Source: an uncultured Acidocella sp. (GTDB lineage Bacteria; Pseudomonadota; Alphaproteobacteria; Acetobacterales; Acetobacteraceae). From it: a stretch of DNA of 64,000 nt. This document shows positions 46,985-55,558 of this stretch, in pieces. The position numbers were made by a program, and so were the translations under genes. The notes under the pieces are model-generated. The model was not told the DNA's origin. It saw only the letters and a list, made by a program, of their open reading frames with translations, and searched no databases. The number at the start of each line of letters is the position of its first letter. The stretch's first letter is position 1. The stretch spans positions 31,902-95,901 of the forward strand of contig NZ_CAMIIE010000004.1 of assembly GCF_946222605.1 (NCBI RefSeq), written 5' to 3'.

Positions 46985-47190
46985 CCTTACGCGGACGCAG
47001 GAGAGAGCGGGGCTTGCCCCGCCGCCGAAGGCGCAACCGGCCCCCGGAACCGCTCAGGCAAAAGGGCTGCGGATCGGTCGCCGTTTTGCGGGGAAGGACA
47101 CTCTGGAAAGCCGGCGGGAGCCCCCGCCGCACCGACGGGGTCAAGGGTCTCACCACCCGAATCTCTCAGGTCACAGGACAGAGGGGGGTC
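46985..47190 (+). ncRNA. Tandem glycine riboswitch upstream of gcvT
   Basis: First aptamer (about 46993-47076): GCAGGAGAGAGCGGGGC, then CCGAAGGCGCAA, then GCTCAGGCAAAAGGGCTGC, all conserved glycine aptamer segments. Second aptamer (about 47094-47190): CACTCTGGAAAGC, ACCGACGGGGTCAAGG and CTCTCAGGTCACAGGACAGAG, the same architecture but more diverged in the middle motif. A short hairpin (GCGTCC/GGACGC) precedes it. Glycine binding would switch on the gcvTHP operon that starts 57 bases downstream. Confidence 0.93.
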
Positions 47191-47246
47191 AGATTTTCCG
47201 GGGCGCGTCGCGTGCCGGGTGAACTGACTTTTGGGGGATTTTTCTT

Positions 47247-48299
47247 TTGGCCCAGACTCCTTTGGACGCTTTGCATCGCCGTTTAGGCGCGCGCATGGTG
47301 GAATTCGCCGGCTACGAGATGCCGCTGCAATATCAGGGCATCATCGCCGAACATGTGGCCTGCCGCACCGGGGCGGCATTGTTCGATGTTTCGCATATGG
47401 GGCAGGCGGAGATCGCCGATGTCGCCGGGCTGGCCCGCTTCGTGCCGGGCGATGTCGCCGGGCTGAAGCCAGGGCGGCAGCGTTATACGCTGCTGCTGAA
47501 TGAGGCAGGCGGCATTCTCGATGATTTGATGATGGCCAATCTCGGCGCGCATATCCAGCTGGTGCTGAATGCCGGGCGCAAGGCGGCGGATGTGGCGCAT
47601 CTGCGCGGCAATGGGCTGGATGTGCAGACCAGGTTCGACCGCGCGCTGCTCGCCCTGCAGGGGCCCAAGGCCAAGGATGTGCTGCCCGAGGCGGCGGGGC
47701 TGAAATTCATGGATGTGGCGGCGCTGGCGGTCGAGGGGATCGACTGCATCGTCACCCGCTCCGGCTATACCGGCGAGGATGGATTCGAGATCGGCTGCGC
47801 CGGCGAGAATGGCGAGGCGCTGGCGGAAAAGCTGCTGGCGCGCGGCGCCGTGCCGGCCGGGCTGGGGGCGCGGGATTCGCTGCGGCTGGAAGCCGGGCTG
47901 CCGCTTTATGGCAATGATATCGACGAGACGACGGACCCGGTCTCCGCCGGGCTCGGCTTCGCGCTCTCGAAGAAGCGGCTGGAGCATGCGGATTTCCTGG
48001 GCGCGGCCGCGGTGAAAACAGTGCAGGCCAATGGGCCGGCGCGGCGCCTGGTCGGCATCCGGCTGGAGGGCCGCGCCCCGGCGCGGGCCGGCGCCGAGAT
48101 CCGGGCCAAGGACGGGCAGAGCCTCGGCCATGTCACCTCGGGCGTGTTTTCGCCCACACTCAATGCACCGATCGCGCTCGGCTATGTCCGCGCCGATGCG
48201 GCTGAACCCGGCACCGTGCTCGACCTGATCGTGCGCGACAAGCCGCTTCCCGGGCAGGTCACAGGGCTGCCCTTCGTTCCTCATAACTATGTCCGCTGA
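47247..48299 (+). CDS. gcvT: Glycine cleavage system T protein (aminomethyltransferase)
   Basis: 350 residues from a TTG at 47247, which has GGGGGA 8 bases upstream; the protein then begins MAQTPLDALHRRLGARMVEFAGYEMPLQYQ, in line with the family start. GAALFDVSHMGQ and the Asp-containing folate site, RSGYTGEDGFEIG, and LGARDSLRLEAGLPLYGND are typical. It moves the aminomethyl group of lipoyl-GcvH to tetrahydrofolate, releasing ammonia. Confidence 0.94.
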   Translation: MAQTPLDALHRRLGARMVEFAGYEMPLQYQGIIAEHVACRTGAALFDVSHMGQAEIADVAGLARFVPGDVAGLKPGRQRYTLLLNEAGGILDDLMMANLGAHIQLVLNAGRKAADVAHLRGNGLDVQTRFDRALLALQGPKAKDVLPEAAGLKFMDVAALAVEGIDCIVTRSGYTGEDGFEIGCAGENGEALAEKLLARGAVPAGLGARDSLRLEAGLPLYGNDIDETTDPVSAGLGFALSKKRLEHADFLGAAAVKTVQANGPARRLVGIRLEGRAPARAGAEIRAKDGQSLGHVTSGVFSPTLNAPIALGYVRADAAEPGTVLDLIVRDKPLPGQVTGLPFVPHNYVR

Positions 48300-48311
48300 A
48301 AGGTAAGGCTC

Positions 48312-48692
48312 ATGTCGCAGATTTTCTATTCCAAGGATCATGAGTGGGTCGCCGTCGGGGCGGATGGGCTGGCCACCATCGGCATCACCGAGCACGCGCA
48401 GGCGGCGCTGGGCGATATCGTGTTCGTGGAGCTGCCGGAGCCGGGCAGCTCGGTCGGCAAGGGCGAGGCCTGCGCGGTGGTGGAGAGCGTGAAGGCGGCC
48501 TCCGACGTGTATGCGCCGCTCTCCGGCACGGTGGCGGAGGTGAATCAGAGCATTGTCGATGAGCCGGCCAAGGTGAACAGCGCCGCAGAGGGCGAGGGCT
48601 GGTTCTTCAAGCTGCGCCCGCAGGACCCGGCGGCGCTGACCGAGCTGATGGACCGCGCCGGGTACGACGAATTTCTGGGGACGCTTTCGTGA
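48312..48692 (+). CDS. gcvH: Glycine cleavage system H protein
   Basis: 126 residues. Lipoyl carrier protein; the lipoylated Lys is in VESVKAASDVYAPL. The N-terminal YSKDHEWVAVG and GITEHAQAALGDIVFVELP are conserved. AGGTAAGG lies upstream. Its stop overlaps the GTG of gcvP. Confidence 0.96.
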   Translation: MSQIFYSKDHEWVAVGADGLATIGITEHAQAALGDIVFVELPEPGSSVGKGEACAVVESVKAASDVYAPLSGTVAEVNQSIVDEPAKVNSAAEGEGWFFKLRPQDPAALTELMDRAGYDEFLGTLS

Positions 48693-51559
48693 ACGCATTG
48701 AACGAACTGGCCGCGCTGGAGCGGCCGGATAGCTTCGTCGCCCGGCATATCGGGCCGGATGAGGCGCAGATTGGCGCGATGCTGAAGGCGGTGGGGGCGC
48801 CGAGCCTGGAAGGGCTGATCGCCCAGACCATTCCGGAGAGCATCCGCACCAATGCCGCGCTGGCGTTGCCCGCCGCCGAGGATGAAGCGGCGCTGCTGAA
48901 CCGGCTGCGTCAGATCGCCAGCCGCAATGTGGTGAAGCATTCGCTGATCGGCATGGGCTATCACGGCACCGTCACTCCGCCGGTGATCCAGCGCAACGTG
49001 CTGGAGAATCCGGGCTGGTATACGGCCTATACGCCCTATCAGGCGGAGATCAGCCAGGGCCGGCTGGAAGCGATTTTGAACTTCCAGACCATGATCGCCG
49101 CGCTGACCGGGCTGGATATCGCCAATGCCTCGCTGCTGGACGAGGCCACCGCCGCCGCCGAGGGCGTGGCGATGGCCTTCTCCTTGCACAAGGCCGGCAG
49201 CAAGGTGATCGCGGTGGCGACGGATGTGCATCCGCAGACCCGCGCCGTGATCGCCACCCGCGCCTGGCCGCTGGGCTGGGAGATTCTGGATGTGGCGCCA
49301 GGGGATGTGGACGCGATCAGTGCGGCGAAACCGTTCGCGCTGGTGCTGAATTATCCGGGGTCCACCGGGCAGGTGCGGGATCTCTCCGGCGAGATCGCGG
49401 CGGGCAAGGCGGTGGGGGCGATGAGCATCGTCTGCGCCGACCTGCTGGCGCTGACGCTGCTGACCCCGCCGGGCGAGATGGGGGCGGATATCACCGTCGG
49501 CTCCGCCCAGCGCTTTGGCGTGCCGATGGGGTTTGGCGGCCCGCATGCCGGCTATTTCGCCACCCGCGACGCGTTCAAGCGCGCCATGCCGGGGCGGTTG
49601 GTCGGGGTTTCGGTGGATGCCGCCGGGCGGCCGGCGATGCGTCTGGCCTTGCAGACCCGCGAGCAGCATATCCGTCGCGAGAAGGCGACCAGCAATATCT
49701 GCACCGCGCAGGTGCTGCTGGCGGTGATGGCCGGGTTCTATGCCGCCTGGCACGGGCCCGAGGGGCTGAAGGCGATTGCGCGGCGGGTGAATTTGCAGGC
49801 GCGGCTGCTGGCGGATGTGGTCGGCAAGGCTGGCTTCGCGCTGCGCCACACGGCGTTCTTCGACACGCTGGCGATCGAGGCGGGCGGGCAGGCGCAGGCG
49901 CTGATGGACAAGGCCGAGGCGGCCGGATTCAATCTGCGCCGGATCGATGCGACGGGCATCGGCATCGCGCTGGATGAAACCGTCACCCGCGCCGCGCTGG
50001 ACGCGCTGGCCGGGCTGTTCGGCGGCACGCTGGGGGAGGCGGCGGTCTCGATTCCGGCGGCGCTGGAGCGCAAGAGCCGCTTCTGCACCGAGGAGGTGTT
50101 CAGCGCGCATCATTCCGAGCACGCGATGCTGCGCTATCTGAAGCGGCTGGAGGACAAGGATGTCGCGCTCAACCGCTCGATGATCCCGCTTGGCTCCTGC
50201 ACGATGAAACTCAACGCCGCGGTGGAGATGGCGGCGATCACCTGGCCGGAATTCGCCAGCCTGCATCCTTTCGCGCCGGCAAGCCAGACGCAGGGCTTCA
50301 AGCAGCTCATCGACGAGCTGGCGGCGCTTTTGTGCGAGGTGACGGGCTTCGCGGCGGTGTCCTTGCAGCCCAATTCCGGGGCGCAGGGCGAATATGCCGG
50401 GCTGCTTGCCATCCGCGCCTATCATGAGGCGCGCGGCGAGGGGGCCAGGGATATCTGCCTGATCCCGGCCTCGGCGCACGGCACCAACCCGGCCTCCGCC
50501 GCCATGGCGGGCTACAAGGTTGTGGTGACCGCCTGCGACAAGCAAGGCAATGTCGAACTGGCCGACATGCAGGCGAAGATCGCCGCCTACGGCCCGCGCA
50601 TCGCGGCGCTGATGATCACCTATCCGAGCACCCATGGCGTGTTCGAGACCGCGATCCGCGACATCGTGCAGGCAGTGCATGAGGCTGGTGGGCAGGTCTA
50701 TATGGATGGCGCCAACATGAACGCGCAGGTGGGGCTGACCAGCCCGGCCAATATCGGCGCCGATGTCTGCCATCTCAACCTGCATAAGACCTTCTGCATC
50801 CCGCATGGCGGCGGCGGGCCGGGCGTGGGGCCGATCGGCGTGGCGGCGCATCTGGCGCCGCATCTGCCCACCCACCCGCTGCGCGCCGATGCGGGGCCGG
50901 AAACGGGGTTTGGCCCGGTCTGCGCGGCGCCGTTCGGCTCGGCGCTGATCCTGCCCATCCCCTACGCCTATATCCGGCTGATGGGGCCGGAGGGGATCAC
51001 CCAGGCGACGCGGGCGGCGATCCTGAACGCCAACTACATCGCCACCCGGCTCTCCCAGGCCTACCCGATTCTGTATCGGGGCGAGCAGGGGCGCGTCGCG
51101 CATGAATGCATCGTCGATTGCCGTGGCTTTGCCGCGACCTCCGGCGTGCAGGTGGAGGATATCGCCAAGCGTCTGGCCGATTACGGCTTCCACGCCCCGA
51201 CAATGTCCTGGCCGGTCGCCGGCACGCTGATGATCGAGCCGACCGAGAGCGAGGATAAGGGCGAGCTGGACCGGTTCTGCGACGCCATGCTGAGCATCGC
51301 CGGCGAGATCGCGCTGATCGCCTCCGGCACCTGGCCGAAGGATGACAATCCGCTGAAGAACGCGCCGCACACCGCCTCTGAGGTGATGGCGCAAGACTGG
51401 ACGCATGGCTATTCCCGGCAGGTGGCCGCCTTCCCGCTGCCCTACGTGGCGGCGCAGAAATACTGGCCGCCGGTGAAGCGGGTGGATAACGTCTATGGCG
51501 ACCGCAACTTGGTCTGCTCCTGCGCGCCGCTGGAGGCCTATCAGGAGGCGGCGGAGTAA
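48689..51559 (+). CDS. gcvP: Glycine dehydrogenase (decarboxylating), full-length P protein
   Basis: 956 residues, the fused P1+P2 form. PLP enzyme that decarboxylates glycine and passes aminomethyl to GcvH. The PLP Lys is in HLNLHKTFCIPHGGGGPG; the glycine-rich loop and ASAHGTNPASAAMAGY are typical, and the N-terminal half has RHIGPDEAQI and GMGYHGTVTPPVI. Starts with GTG overlapping the gcvH stop. It completes gcvTHP under riboswitch control. Confidence 0.96.
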   Translation: MNALNELAALERPDSFVARHIGPDEAQIGAMLKAVGAPSLEGLIAQTIPESIRTNAALALPAAEDEAALLNRLRQIASRNVVKHSLIGMGYHGTVTPPVIQRNVLENPGWYTAYTPYQAEISQGRLEAILNFQTMIAALTGLDIANASLLDEATAAAEGVAMAFSLHKAGSKVIAVATDVHPQTRAVIATRAWPLGWEILDVAPGDVDAISAAKPFALVLNYPGSTGQVRDLSGEIAAGKAVGAMSIVCADLLALTLLTPPGEMGADITVGSAQRFGVPMGFGGPHAGYFATRDAFKRAMPGRLVGVSVDAAGRPAMRLALQTREQHIRREKATSNICTAQVLLAVMAGFYAAWHGPEGLKAIARRVNLQARLLADVVGKAGFALRHTAFFDTLAIEAGGQAQALMDKAEAAGFNLRRIDATGIGIALDETVTRAALDALAGLFGGTLGEAAVSIPAALERKSRFCTEEVFSAHHSEHAMLRYLKRLEDKDVALNRSMIPLGSCTMKLNAAVEMAAITWPEFASLHPFAPASQTQGFKQLIDELAALLCEVTGFAAVSLQPNSGAQGEYAGLLAIRAYHEARGEGARDICLIPASAHGTNPASAAMAGYKVVVTACDKQGNVELADMQAKIAAYGPRIAALMITYPSTHGVFETAIRDIVQAVHEAGGQVYMDGANMNAQVGLTSPANIGADVCHLNLHKTFCIPHGGGGPGVGPIGVAAHLAPHLPTHPLRADAGPETGFGPVCAAPFGSALILPIPYAYIRLMGPEGITQATRAAILNANYIATRLSQAYPILYRGEQGRVAHECIVDCRGFAATSGVQVEDIAKRLADYGFHAPTMSWPVAGTLMIEPTESEDKGELDRFCDAMLSIAGEIALIASGTWPKDDNPLKNAPHTASEVMAQDWTHGYSRQVAAFPLPYVAAQKYWPPVKRVDNVYGDRNLVCSCAPLEAYQEAAE

Positions 51560-51600
51560 CGGAAACTTCTTTGTTTCCTGCTTGCGTCTTTCACGAAAAC

Positions 51601-51640
51601 CCCCTGCTCCGCCAACGCGGGGCAGGGGTTAAATTTTTTG
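51601..51640 (+). terminator. Intrinsic terminator of the gcv operon
   Basis: A CCCCTGC...GCAGGGG stem with an inner CCGC/GCGG pairing is followed by TTAAATTTTTT. It starts 41 bases after the gcvP stop. Confidence 0.8.
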
Positions 51641-51765
51641 GGGTCTGGGGGCAAAATATCACTTGCATCCGGGGGGGGATGGCCTCATAAGCCGCCCCCA
51701 CTGGCCCAGGGGGGCATGACGCGGTGTCATGTTCTACAGGCTGTCTACTAGTTAGGGGGTTCGCA

Positions 51766-52221
51766 ATGAACGCACTTGCCCAACTGGGGATGGTCTCGGA
51801 GTCTCCGAGCGAAAACCAGATGATTTCCACGGTCTCCGACGAGGCACAGAAGGACTATTACGTCGAAAAAGACGGCGTGAAGTACGCCGGCATGCACCTG
51901 ATCATCGATCTGTGGGGCGCATCCAACCTGGATAGCCCGCAGTTGATCGACCAGACGCTGTGCGACGGCGCGCGCGCCGCCGGCGCCACCATCCTGCACC
52001 ACCATTTCCACCATTTCGAGCCGAATGGCGGCGTCTCCGGCGTTGTCGTGCTGGCCGAAAGCCATATCTCCATCCATAGCTGGCCGGAACGTAACTTCGC
52101 CGCTCTGGACGTGTTCATGTGCGGCTGCTGCGACCCCTACAAGCTGATCCCCTTCCTCAAGGAAGCCTTCACGCCGTCGCACATCCAGATCAACGAGCAA
52201 AAGCGCGGCTTGATCGCGTAA
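51766..52221 (+). CDS. speH: S-adenosylmethionine decarboxylase proenzyme
   Basis: 151 residues, the small bacterial class 1B (SpeH) form. It self-cleaves between Glu98 and Ser99 in LAESHISIHSWPE, turning Ser into the pyruvoyl cofactor, and makes decarboxylated AdoMet for spermidine synthesis. Cys in MCGCCDPYK supplies the conserved proton donor. The start at 51766 has AGGGGG upstream; the N-terminal ~35 residues are longer than in most relatives. Followed, after a large inverted repeat, by speE. Confidence 0.93.
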   Translation: MNALAQLGMVSESPSENQMISTVSDEAQKDYYVEKDGVKYAGMHLIIDLWGASNLDSPQLIDQTLCDGARAAGATILHHHFHHFEPNGGVSGVVVLAESHISIHSWPERNFAALDVFMCGCCDPYKLIPFLKEAFTPSHIQINEQKRGLIA

Positions 52222-52222
52222 G

Positions 52223-52447
52223 GATCCCAGGGGGGCGTTGCCCCCCTGGACCCCCCCACTGGGCCTGAGGCCCAGACCCCATTAGTTTAGGCGTACCGGG
52301 AGGGAGGGGTCACTCGCCCTCCCGCTGCTATGCATATTTTCCTGGCCCGCGTGGGCGAGTGACCCCTCCCTCCCGGTACGCCAAAGTAGCGGGGGTCTGG
52401 GGCCTCAGGCCCCAGCGGGGGTCCAGGGGGCGGCGCCCCCTGGGATC
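52223..52447. repeat. Large nested inverted repeat between speH and speE
   Basis: The two arms (about 52223-52319 and 52353-52447) are near-perfect complements. The inner 30 bases of each arm, 52290-52319 and 52353-52382, match exactly; the outer part matches with small indels and itself consists of smaller palindromes (e.g. CTGGGGCCTCAGGCCCCAG). The loop is ~33 bases, with TATGCATATTTTCC. There is no coding capacity and no transposase. Confidence 0.92.
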
Positions 52448-52470
52448 ACACACGAATAAGGAGCGCTTTG

Positions 52471-53337
52471 ATGGCCGAGACCTGGTTGAATGAGACGTTG
52501 TATCCCGATTGGGGGCAGCGCTTTAAGACTGTGCGTGAGTTGGCGCGGGTGAAGAGTGAGTTTCAGGATATCGGGGTTTTCGAGACCACGAGTCATGGCC
52601 GGGTTTTGACGCTGGATGGTGTGATTCAGATCACTGAGCGCGACGAGTTTGTGTATCAGGAGATGCTGACGCATGTGCCGTTGCTGGCGCATGGCCATGC
52701 CAAGGACGTGCTGATTATTGGTGCGGGCGATGGTGGTGTGTTGAAGCATGTGCTGATGCATAAGGGCGTTGAGCGCGCGGTGATGGCGGAGATTGATGGG
52801 GAGGTGATTCGCCTCTCCAAGGAATTCCTGCCGGGCATTGGCGGCGATGCGTGGACCAACCCGCGTGGCGAAGTGATTGTTGGCGATGGCATTGATTATG
52901 TGAAGAAGGCGCCGACGGGCTCTTTCGATGTGATCATTGTGGATTCGACCGATCCGATCGGCGTGGGCGAGGTTCTGTTCACTGACGAATTCTATGAGAA
53001 CGCGGCGCGGATTTTGCGCGAGGACGGGCTGATTGTGAATCAGTGCGGCGTGCCGTTCATGCAGGCGGATGAGCTGTATGAGACCTCGGTGCGGCGCAAG
53101 AAATTCTTCCCGTTCGTGTCGGCTTATGTGGCGGCGGTGCCGACCTATGTAGGCGGCTATATGACGCTGGGCTGGGCGGGCAAGAATCCGGCGCAGACCG
53201 AGGTGAGCGTGGACGAGATTGCCAAGCGCGCCGAGGCGGCGGGCGATATTGCCGGCAAGAGCGAATATTGGAGCCCGCGCGTGCATGTGGCGAGTTTCTG
53301 GCTGCCGCCCTACATCGCGAAACATCTGCCGAAGTAA
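52471..53337 (+). CDS. speE: Spermidine synthase
   Basis: 288 residues. It transfers aminopropyl from decarboxylated AdoMet to putrescine. The nucleotide loop is VLIIGAGDGGVLKHVL, the putrescine/catalytic Asp lies in VDSTDPIGVGEVLF, and VVQ-type GLIVNQCGVPFM follows. AAGGAG lies 7 bases before the ATG. Its DNA uses noticeably more T/G at third positions (gtg, ttg, gat) than the neighbouring C-rich genes. It pairs with speH. Confidence 0.95.
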   Translation: MAETWLNETLYPDWGQRFKTVRELARVKSEFQDIGVFETTSHGRVLTLDGVIQITERDEFVYQEMLTHVPLLAHGHAKDVLIIGAGDGGVLKHVLMHKGVERAVMAEIDGEVIRLSKEFLPGIGGDAWTNPRGEVIVGDGIDYVKKAPTGSFDVIIVDSTDPIGVGEVLFTDEFYENAARILREDGLIVNQCGVPFMQADELYETSVRRKKFFPFVSAYVAAVPTYVGGYMTLGWAGKNPAQTEVSVDEIAKRAEAAGDIAGKSEYWSPRVHVASFWLPPYIAKHLPK

Positions 53338-53340
53338 GCG

Positions 53341-53389
53341 CGTCCCGATGGCGGAGCGGCGCAACGCCGCGAAGCCTGAATCGGGCCGC
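53341..53389. repeat. Family B palindromic repeat after speE
   Basis: Starts CGTCCCGATGGCGGAGCGGC and ends CTGAATCGGGCCGC, placed right after the speE stop as its relative at 30391 is placed after the phasin stop. Confidence 0.78.
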
Positions 53390-53415
53390 GCATCTAAAAA
53401 TTTTTTGCGGGGGTC

Positions 53416-53456
53416 GAAGGGGGAGCTGTTTCCAAAAAGCTCCCCCTTCCTTTTTT
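53416..53456 (+). terminator. Intrinsic terminator downstream of speE
   Basis: A 12-bp perfect stem (GAAGGGGGAGCT / AGCTCCCCCTTC) followed by CTTTTTT. It forms the core of a family A-like element that opens at 53395 with AAAAATTTTTTGCGGGGG. Confidence 0.85.
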
Positions 53457-54090
53457 ACGCCTTGCTGACGATCGTCCCAGGCTTCTTCAGCTCATCCGCC
53501 GCTCGCCAGAGATAGCGCGCCGCCAGCGTGCGGTGCGGCGCGAAGGCTTTGCCGATTTCGGCGAAGGCTTTCGGTTTTGGCTGGGCGTCCAGCCCGTGCA
53601 GGATGCGGTAGCCTTCGCGCACGCCGAAATCATCGACGGGAAAAACGTCAGGCCGCTCCAGGGTGAAAATCAGAATCATCTCCACCGTCCAGCGGCCGAC
53701 GCCGCGGATGGTGATGAGGCGCGCGATCAGCTCTTCGTCGGTGAGGGTTTTCGCGACGCGGCGGGAGGGGATGGTGCCGTCAGCGGCCTTGGCGGCGACA
53801 TCGCGCAGGGCGGCGACCTTGGAGGCGGAAAAACCGCAGGCGCGCAGCGTGGAGTCGGGAAGGGCGAGCAGCGTTTGGGAATCGGGGAGGGTTTCGCCGC
53901 AGGCGGAACGGAGCCGACCGAGAATGGATTGTGCCGCCTTGGCGTGGAGCTGCTGATGCGCGATGGCGGAGAAGAGCGCGTGATAGAGCTCTTTATGTTC
54001 GGGCTTGACCCGGGGCAGCTTGCCGAGCCGCGCAATGAGATCGCCGAGGCGGGGATCGGCTTTTGAAAGATGCGGCAATGGATCATCCAT
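53455..54090 (-). CDS. DNA-3-methyladenine glycosylase II (AlkA-type HhH-GPD)
   Basis: 211 residues. Helix-hairpin-helix LITIRGVGRWTVEMILIF and the catalytic Asp in DVFPVDDFGV define the HhH-GPD fold; the N-terminal AIAHQQLHAKAA is typical of the short AlkA/MAG group. It removes alkylated purines to begin base excision repair. No Ada-type regulator is next to it. Confidence 0.9.
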   Translation of the reverse strand: MDDPLPHLSKADPRLGDLIARLGKLPRVKPEHKELYHALFSAIAHQQLHAKAAQSILGRLRSACGETLPDSQTLLALPDSTLRACGFSASKVAALRDVAAKAADGTIPSRRVAKTLTDEELIARLITIRGVGRWTVEMILIFTLERPDVFPVDDFGVREGYRILHGLDAQPKPKAFAEIGKAFAPHRTLAARYLWRAADELKKPGTIVSKA

Positions 54091-54129
54091 GCCGCATCCT
54101 CGCAGGCCCCGCCTAGGCGGGCAAGTCGA

Positions 54130-54378
54130 TCAGGACTTGGTGGTGGTGGAAGAGGCCTTCTTGGTCTTCATCTTCTTCTTGGCGGCCACTTTCTTGTGGG
54201 TGGACTTCTTCGCCTTGTGGGCGGAAGCGGCCGGGGCGGACATGGTCGCAGCCGGGGCGGACGCGGCCGGGGCGGCGGTCGCCGGGGCGGTCTGCGCGAA
54301 GGCGGTGCCGGAGACGGCCAGGGTCAGGGCGGAGGCGAACGCCAGGGTGCGGGAGAACTTGGAAGACAGAGAAGCCAT
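54130..54378 (-). CDS. Acid-shock-protein-like secreted Ala/Lys-rich protein
   Basis: 82 residues. A signal peptide (MASLSSKFSRTLAFASALTL, cleavage after AFA) is followed by an Ala/Pro/Ser tract and a strongly basic Lys/Thr tail (KKSTHKKVAAKKKMKTKK). The layout matches Asr of enterobacteria, an acid-induced periplasmic basic protein. The likeness is in composition and order, so homology is unproven. The start at 54378 has CAGGGA upstream. Confidence 0.65.
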   Translation of the reverse strand: MASLSSKFSRTLAFASALTLAVSGTAFAQTAPATAAPAASAPAATMSAPAASAHKAKKSTHKKVAAKKKMKTKKASSTTTKS

Positions 54379-54582
54379 GTTTGTAAATCCCTGAGGGGTT
54401 ATGGTTACAGCCGCGTGCATAATCCAGTGCAGAATAAAAACAAGAGGGACATGTCACGAAATTCAGCGCCGCGTTGCATTGTCTTACACAACTATGTGAA
54501 GGCCGCCGCAATCGCGACGCAAATCCGTCACAGGGTTCGGTCAAGTTGAAAACGCGTCTGAATATATGGCGAGGATTTAACA

Positions 54583-54795
54583 ATGGCAGAGTTCAATGCG
54601 AGGCCGTTTGGGGCCCTGGTGCGGCGTATGGCGGTGGTGGTGCTGGCGGGGGCGGCGCTTGCCGGCTGCGTCTATTATCCATCCGACGGGTATTACAGTT
54701 CCGGCTATTATGGCGCACCAGCGGTGAGTGTGGCGCCGGCGCCGGTTGTCGTCGGCGGCTGGTGGGGCGGGGACGATGATGACGATTGGCGCTGA
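54583..54795 (+). CDS. Small Tyr/Gly-rich lipoprotein
   Basis: 70 residues. The lipobox LAGC lies in VVLAGAALAGCVYYPS, after a 26-residue N-terminus. The mature part is Tyr-rich (SDGYYSSGYYGAP) and ends in WWGGDDDDDWR. It resembles the first part of the lipoprotein at 63105 (GCVY...GGYYSSGGY). Function unknown. Confidence 0.72.
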   Translation: MAEFNARPFGALVRRMAVVVLAGAALAGCVYYPSDGYYSSGYYGAPAVSVAPAPVVVGGWWGGDDDDDWR

Positions 54796-54797
54796 GC

Positions 54798-55442
54798 CTA
54801 CTGGCTGGCCCAGATGATCCTGTGCATCCATAAAACCGCGCGGGCGGGAAAGCGCAGATCCGGATAATCCGGGTTCAGCGAGCCCAGCTCGATCCGCCCC
54901 GCGGTACGGCGCAGCAGCAGCTTCGCCATCACCGCCTCATCCTGGGTGCGGACCACCACGCGGTCGCCCTGGCGCACGGGGGCGGCCGGGGAGACGATGA
55001 TGGTATCGCCCGGCCGGTAGACCGGCAGCATCGAATCGCCGTTGATGCTGAGCGCGTAGGCGTGCACATCGGCCACGGTGGGGAGCTCCACCTCGTCCCA
55101 GCCGGCCCCGGCGGGATAGCCGCCATCATCGAAAAACCCTTCCGCGCCCGCCTGCGCCATGCCGATCAAGGGCAGGCGCGAGCGGCCTTTGGCGCGGGCC
55201 TCCGGGATGGCGCGCGCGCCGTTCACCAGGGCGGAGAAATCTTCCAGCTTGGCGCCGGTGGCCTCCAGGATCTTGGCAATACTCTCGGTGGAGGGCCAGC
55301 GCAGCTTGCCGTCCGGGGTGCGGCGCTTGGAGGGGTTGAAGCTGGTCGCGTCCAGCCCGGCCTGGCGCGCCAGGGCGGAGGGGGAGAGCCCGCGCTCCGC
55401 CGCCAAAGTGTCGATCGCCCGCCAGATGTCATCATGCCGCAT
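54798..55442 (-). CDS. LexA/CI-like repressor: HTH plus S24 peptidase
   Basis: 214 residues. The N-terminal ~75 residues are an XRE-type helix-turn-helix (GLSPSALARQAGLDATSFN). The C-terminal S24 domain has the cleavage site region GMAQAGAEG (Ala-Gly), catalytic Ser in INGDSMLP and Lys in AVMAKLLL. It is expected to bind DNA as a dimer and to cut itself when RecA is activated. It differs from LexA proper in its N-terminus. An SOS-type box lies ~115 bases upstream. Confidence 0.9.
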   Translation of the reverse strand: MRHDDIWRAIDTLAAERGLSPSALARQAGLDATSFNPSKRRTPDGKLRWPSTESIAKILEATGAKLEDFSALVNGARAIPEARAKGRSRLPLIGMAQAGAEGFFDDGGYPAGAGWDEVELPTVADVHAYALSINGDSMLPVYRPGDTIIVSPAAPVRQGDRVVVRTQDEAVMAKLLLRRTAGRIELGSLNPDYPDLRFPARAVLWMHRIIWASQ

Positions 55443-55558
55443 GGGAGCCTGGTCAATCTTTTAAGATCAGAGATTTACGCGAGTTCGTAACAAGCGGAAA
55501 GGGAAAATAGGAATTTTTTCGGAATTTTCACCAAAAATTTGGCCCGAGAAGCCATTTT

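Noticed and set aside
48545..51406. 953-codon minus-strand open frame opposite gcvP
   Set aside because: An antisense shadow with Arg/His/Gly-rich translation; gcvP is complete.
51641..51765. SAM-type riboswitch in front of speH
   Set aside because: The G/C-rich leader does not match the conserved cores of SAM-II, SAM-V or the speF motif that I know. No pseudoknot pattern could be drawn.
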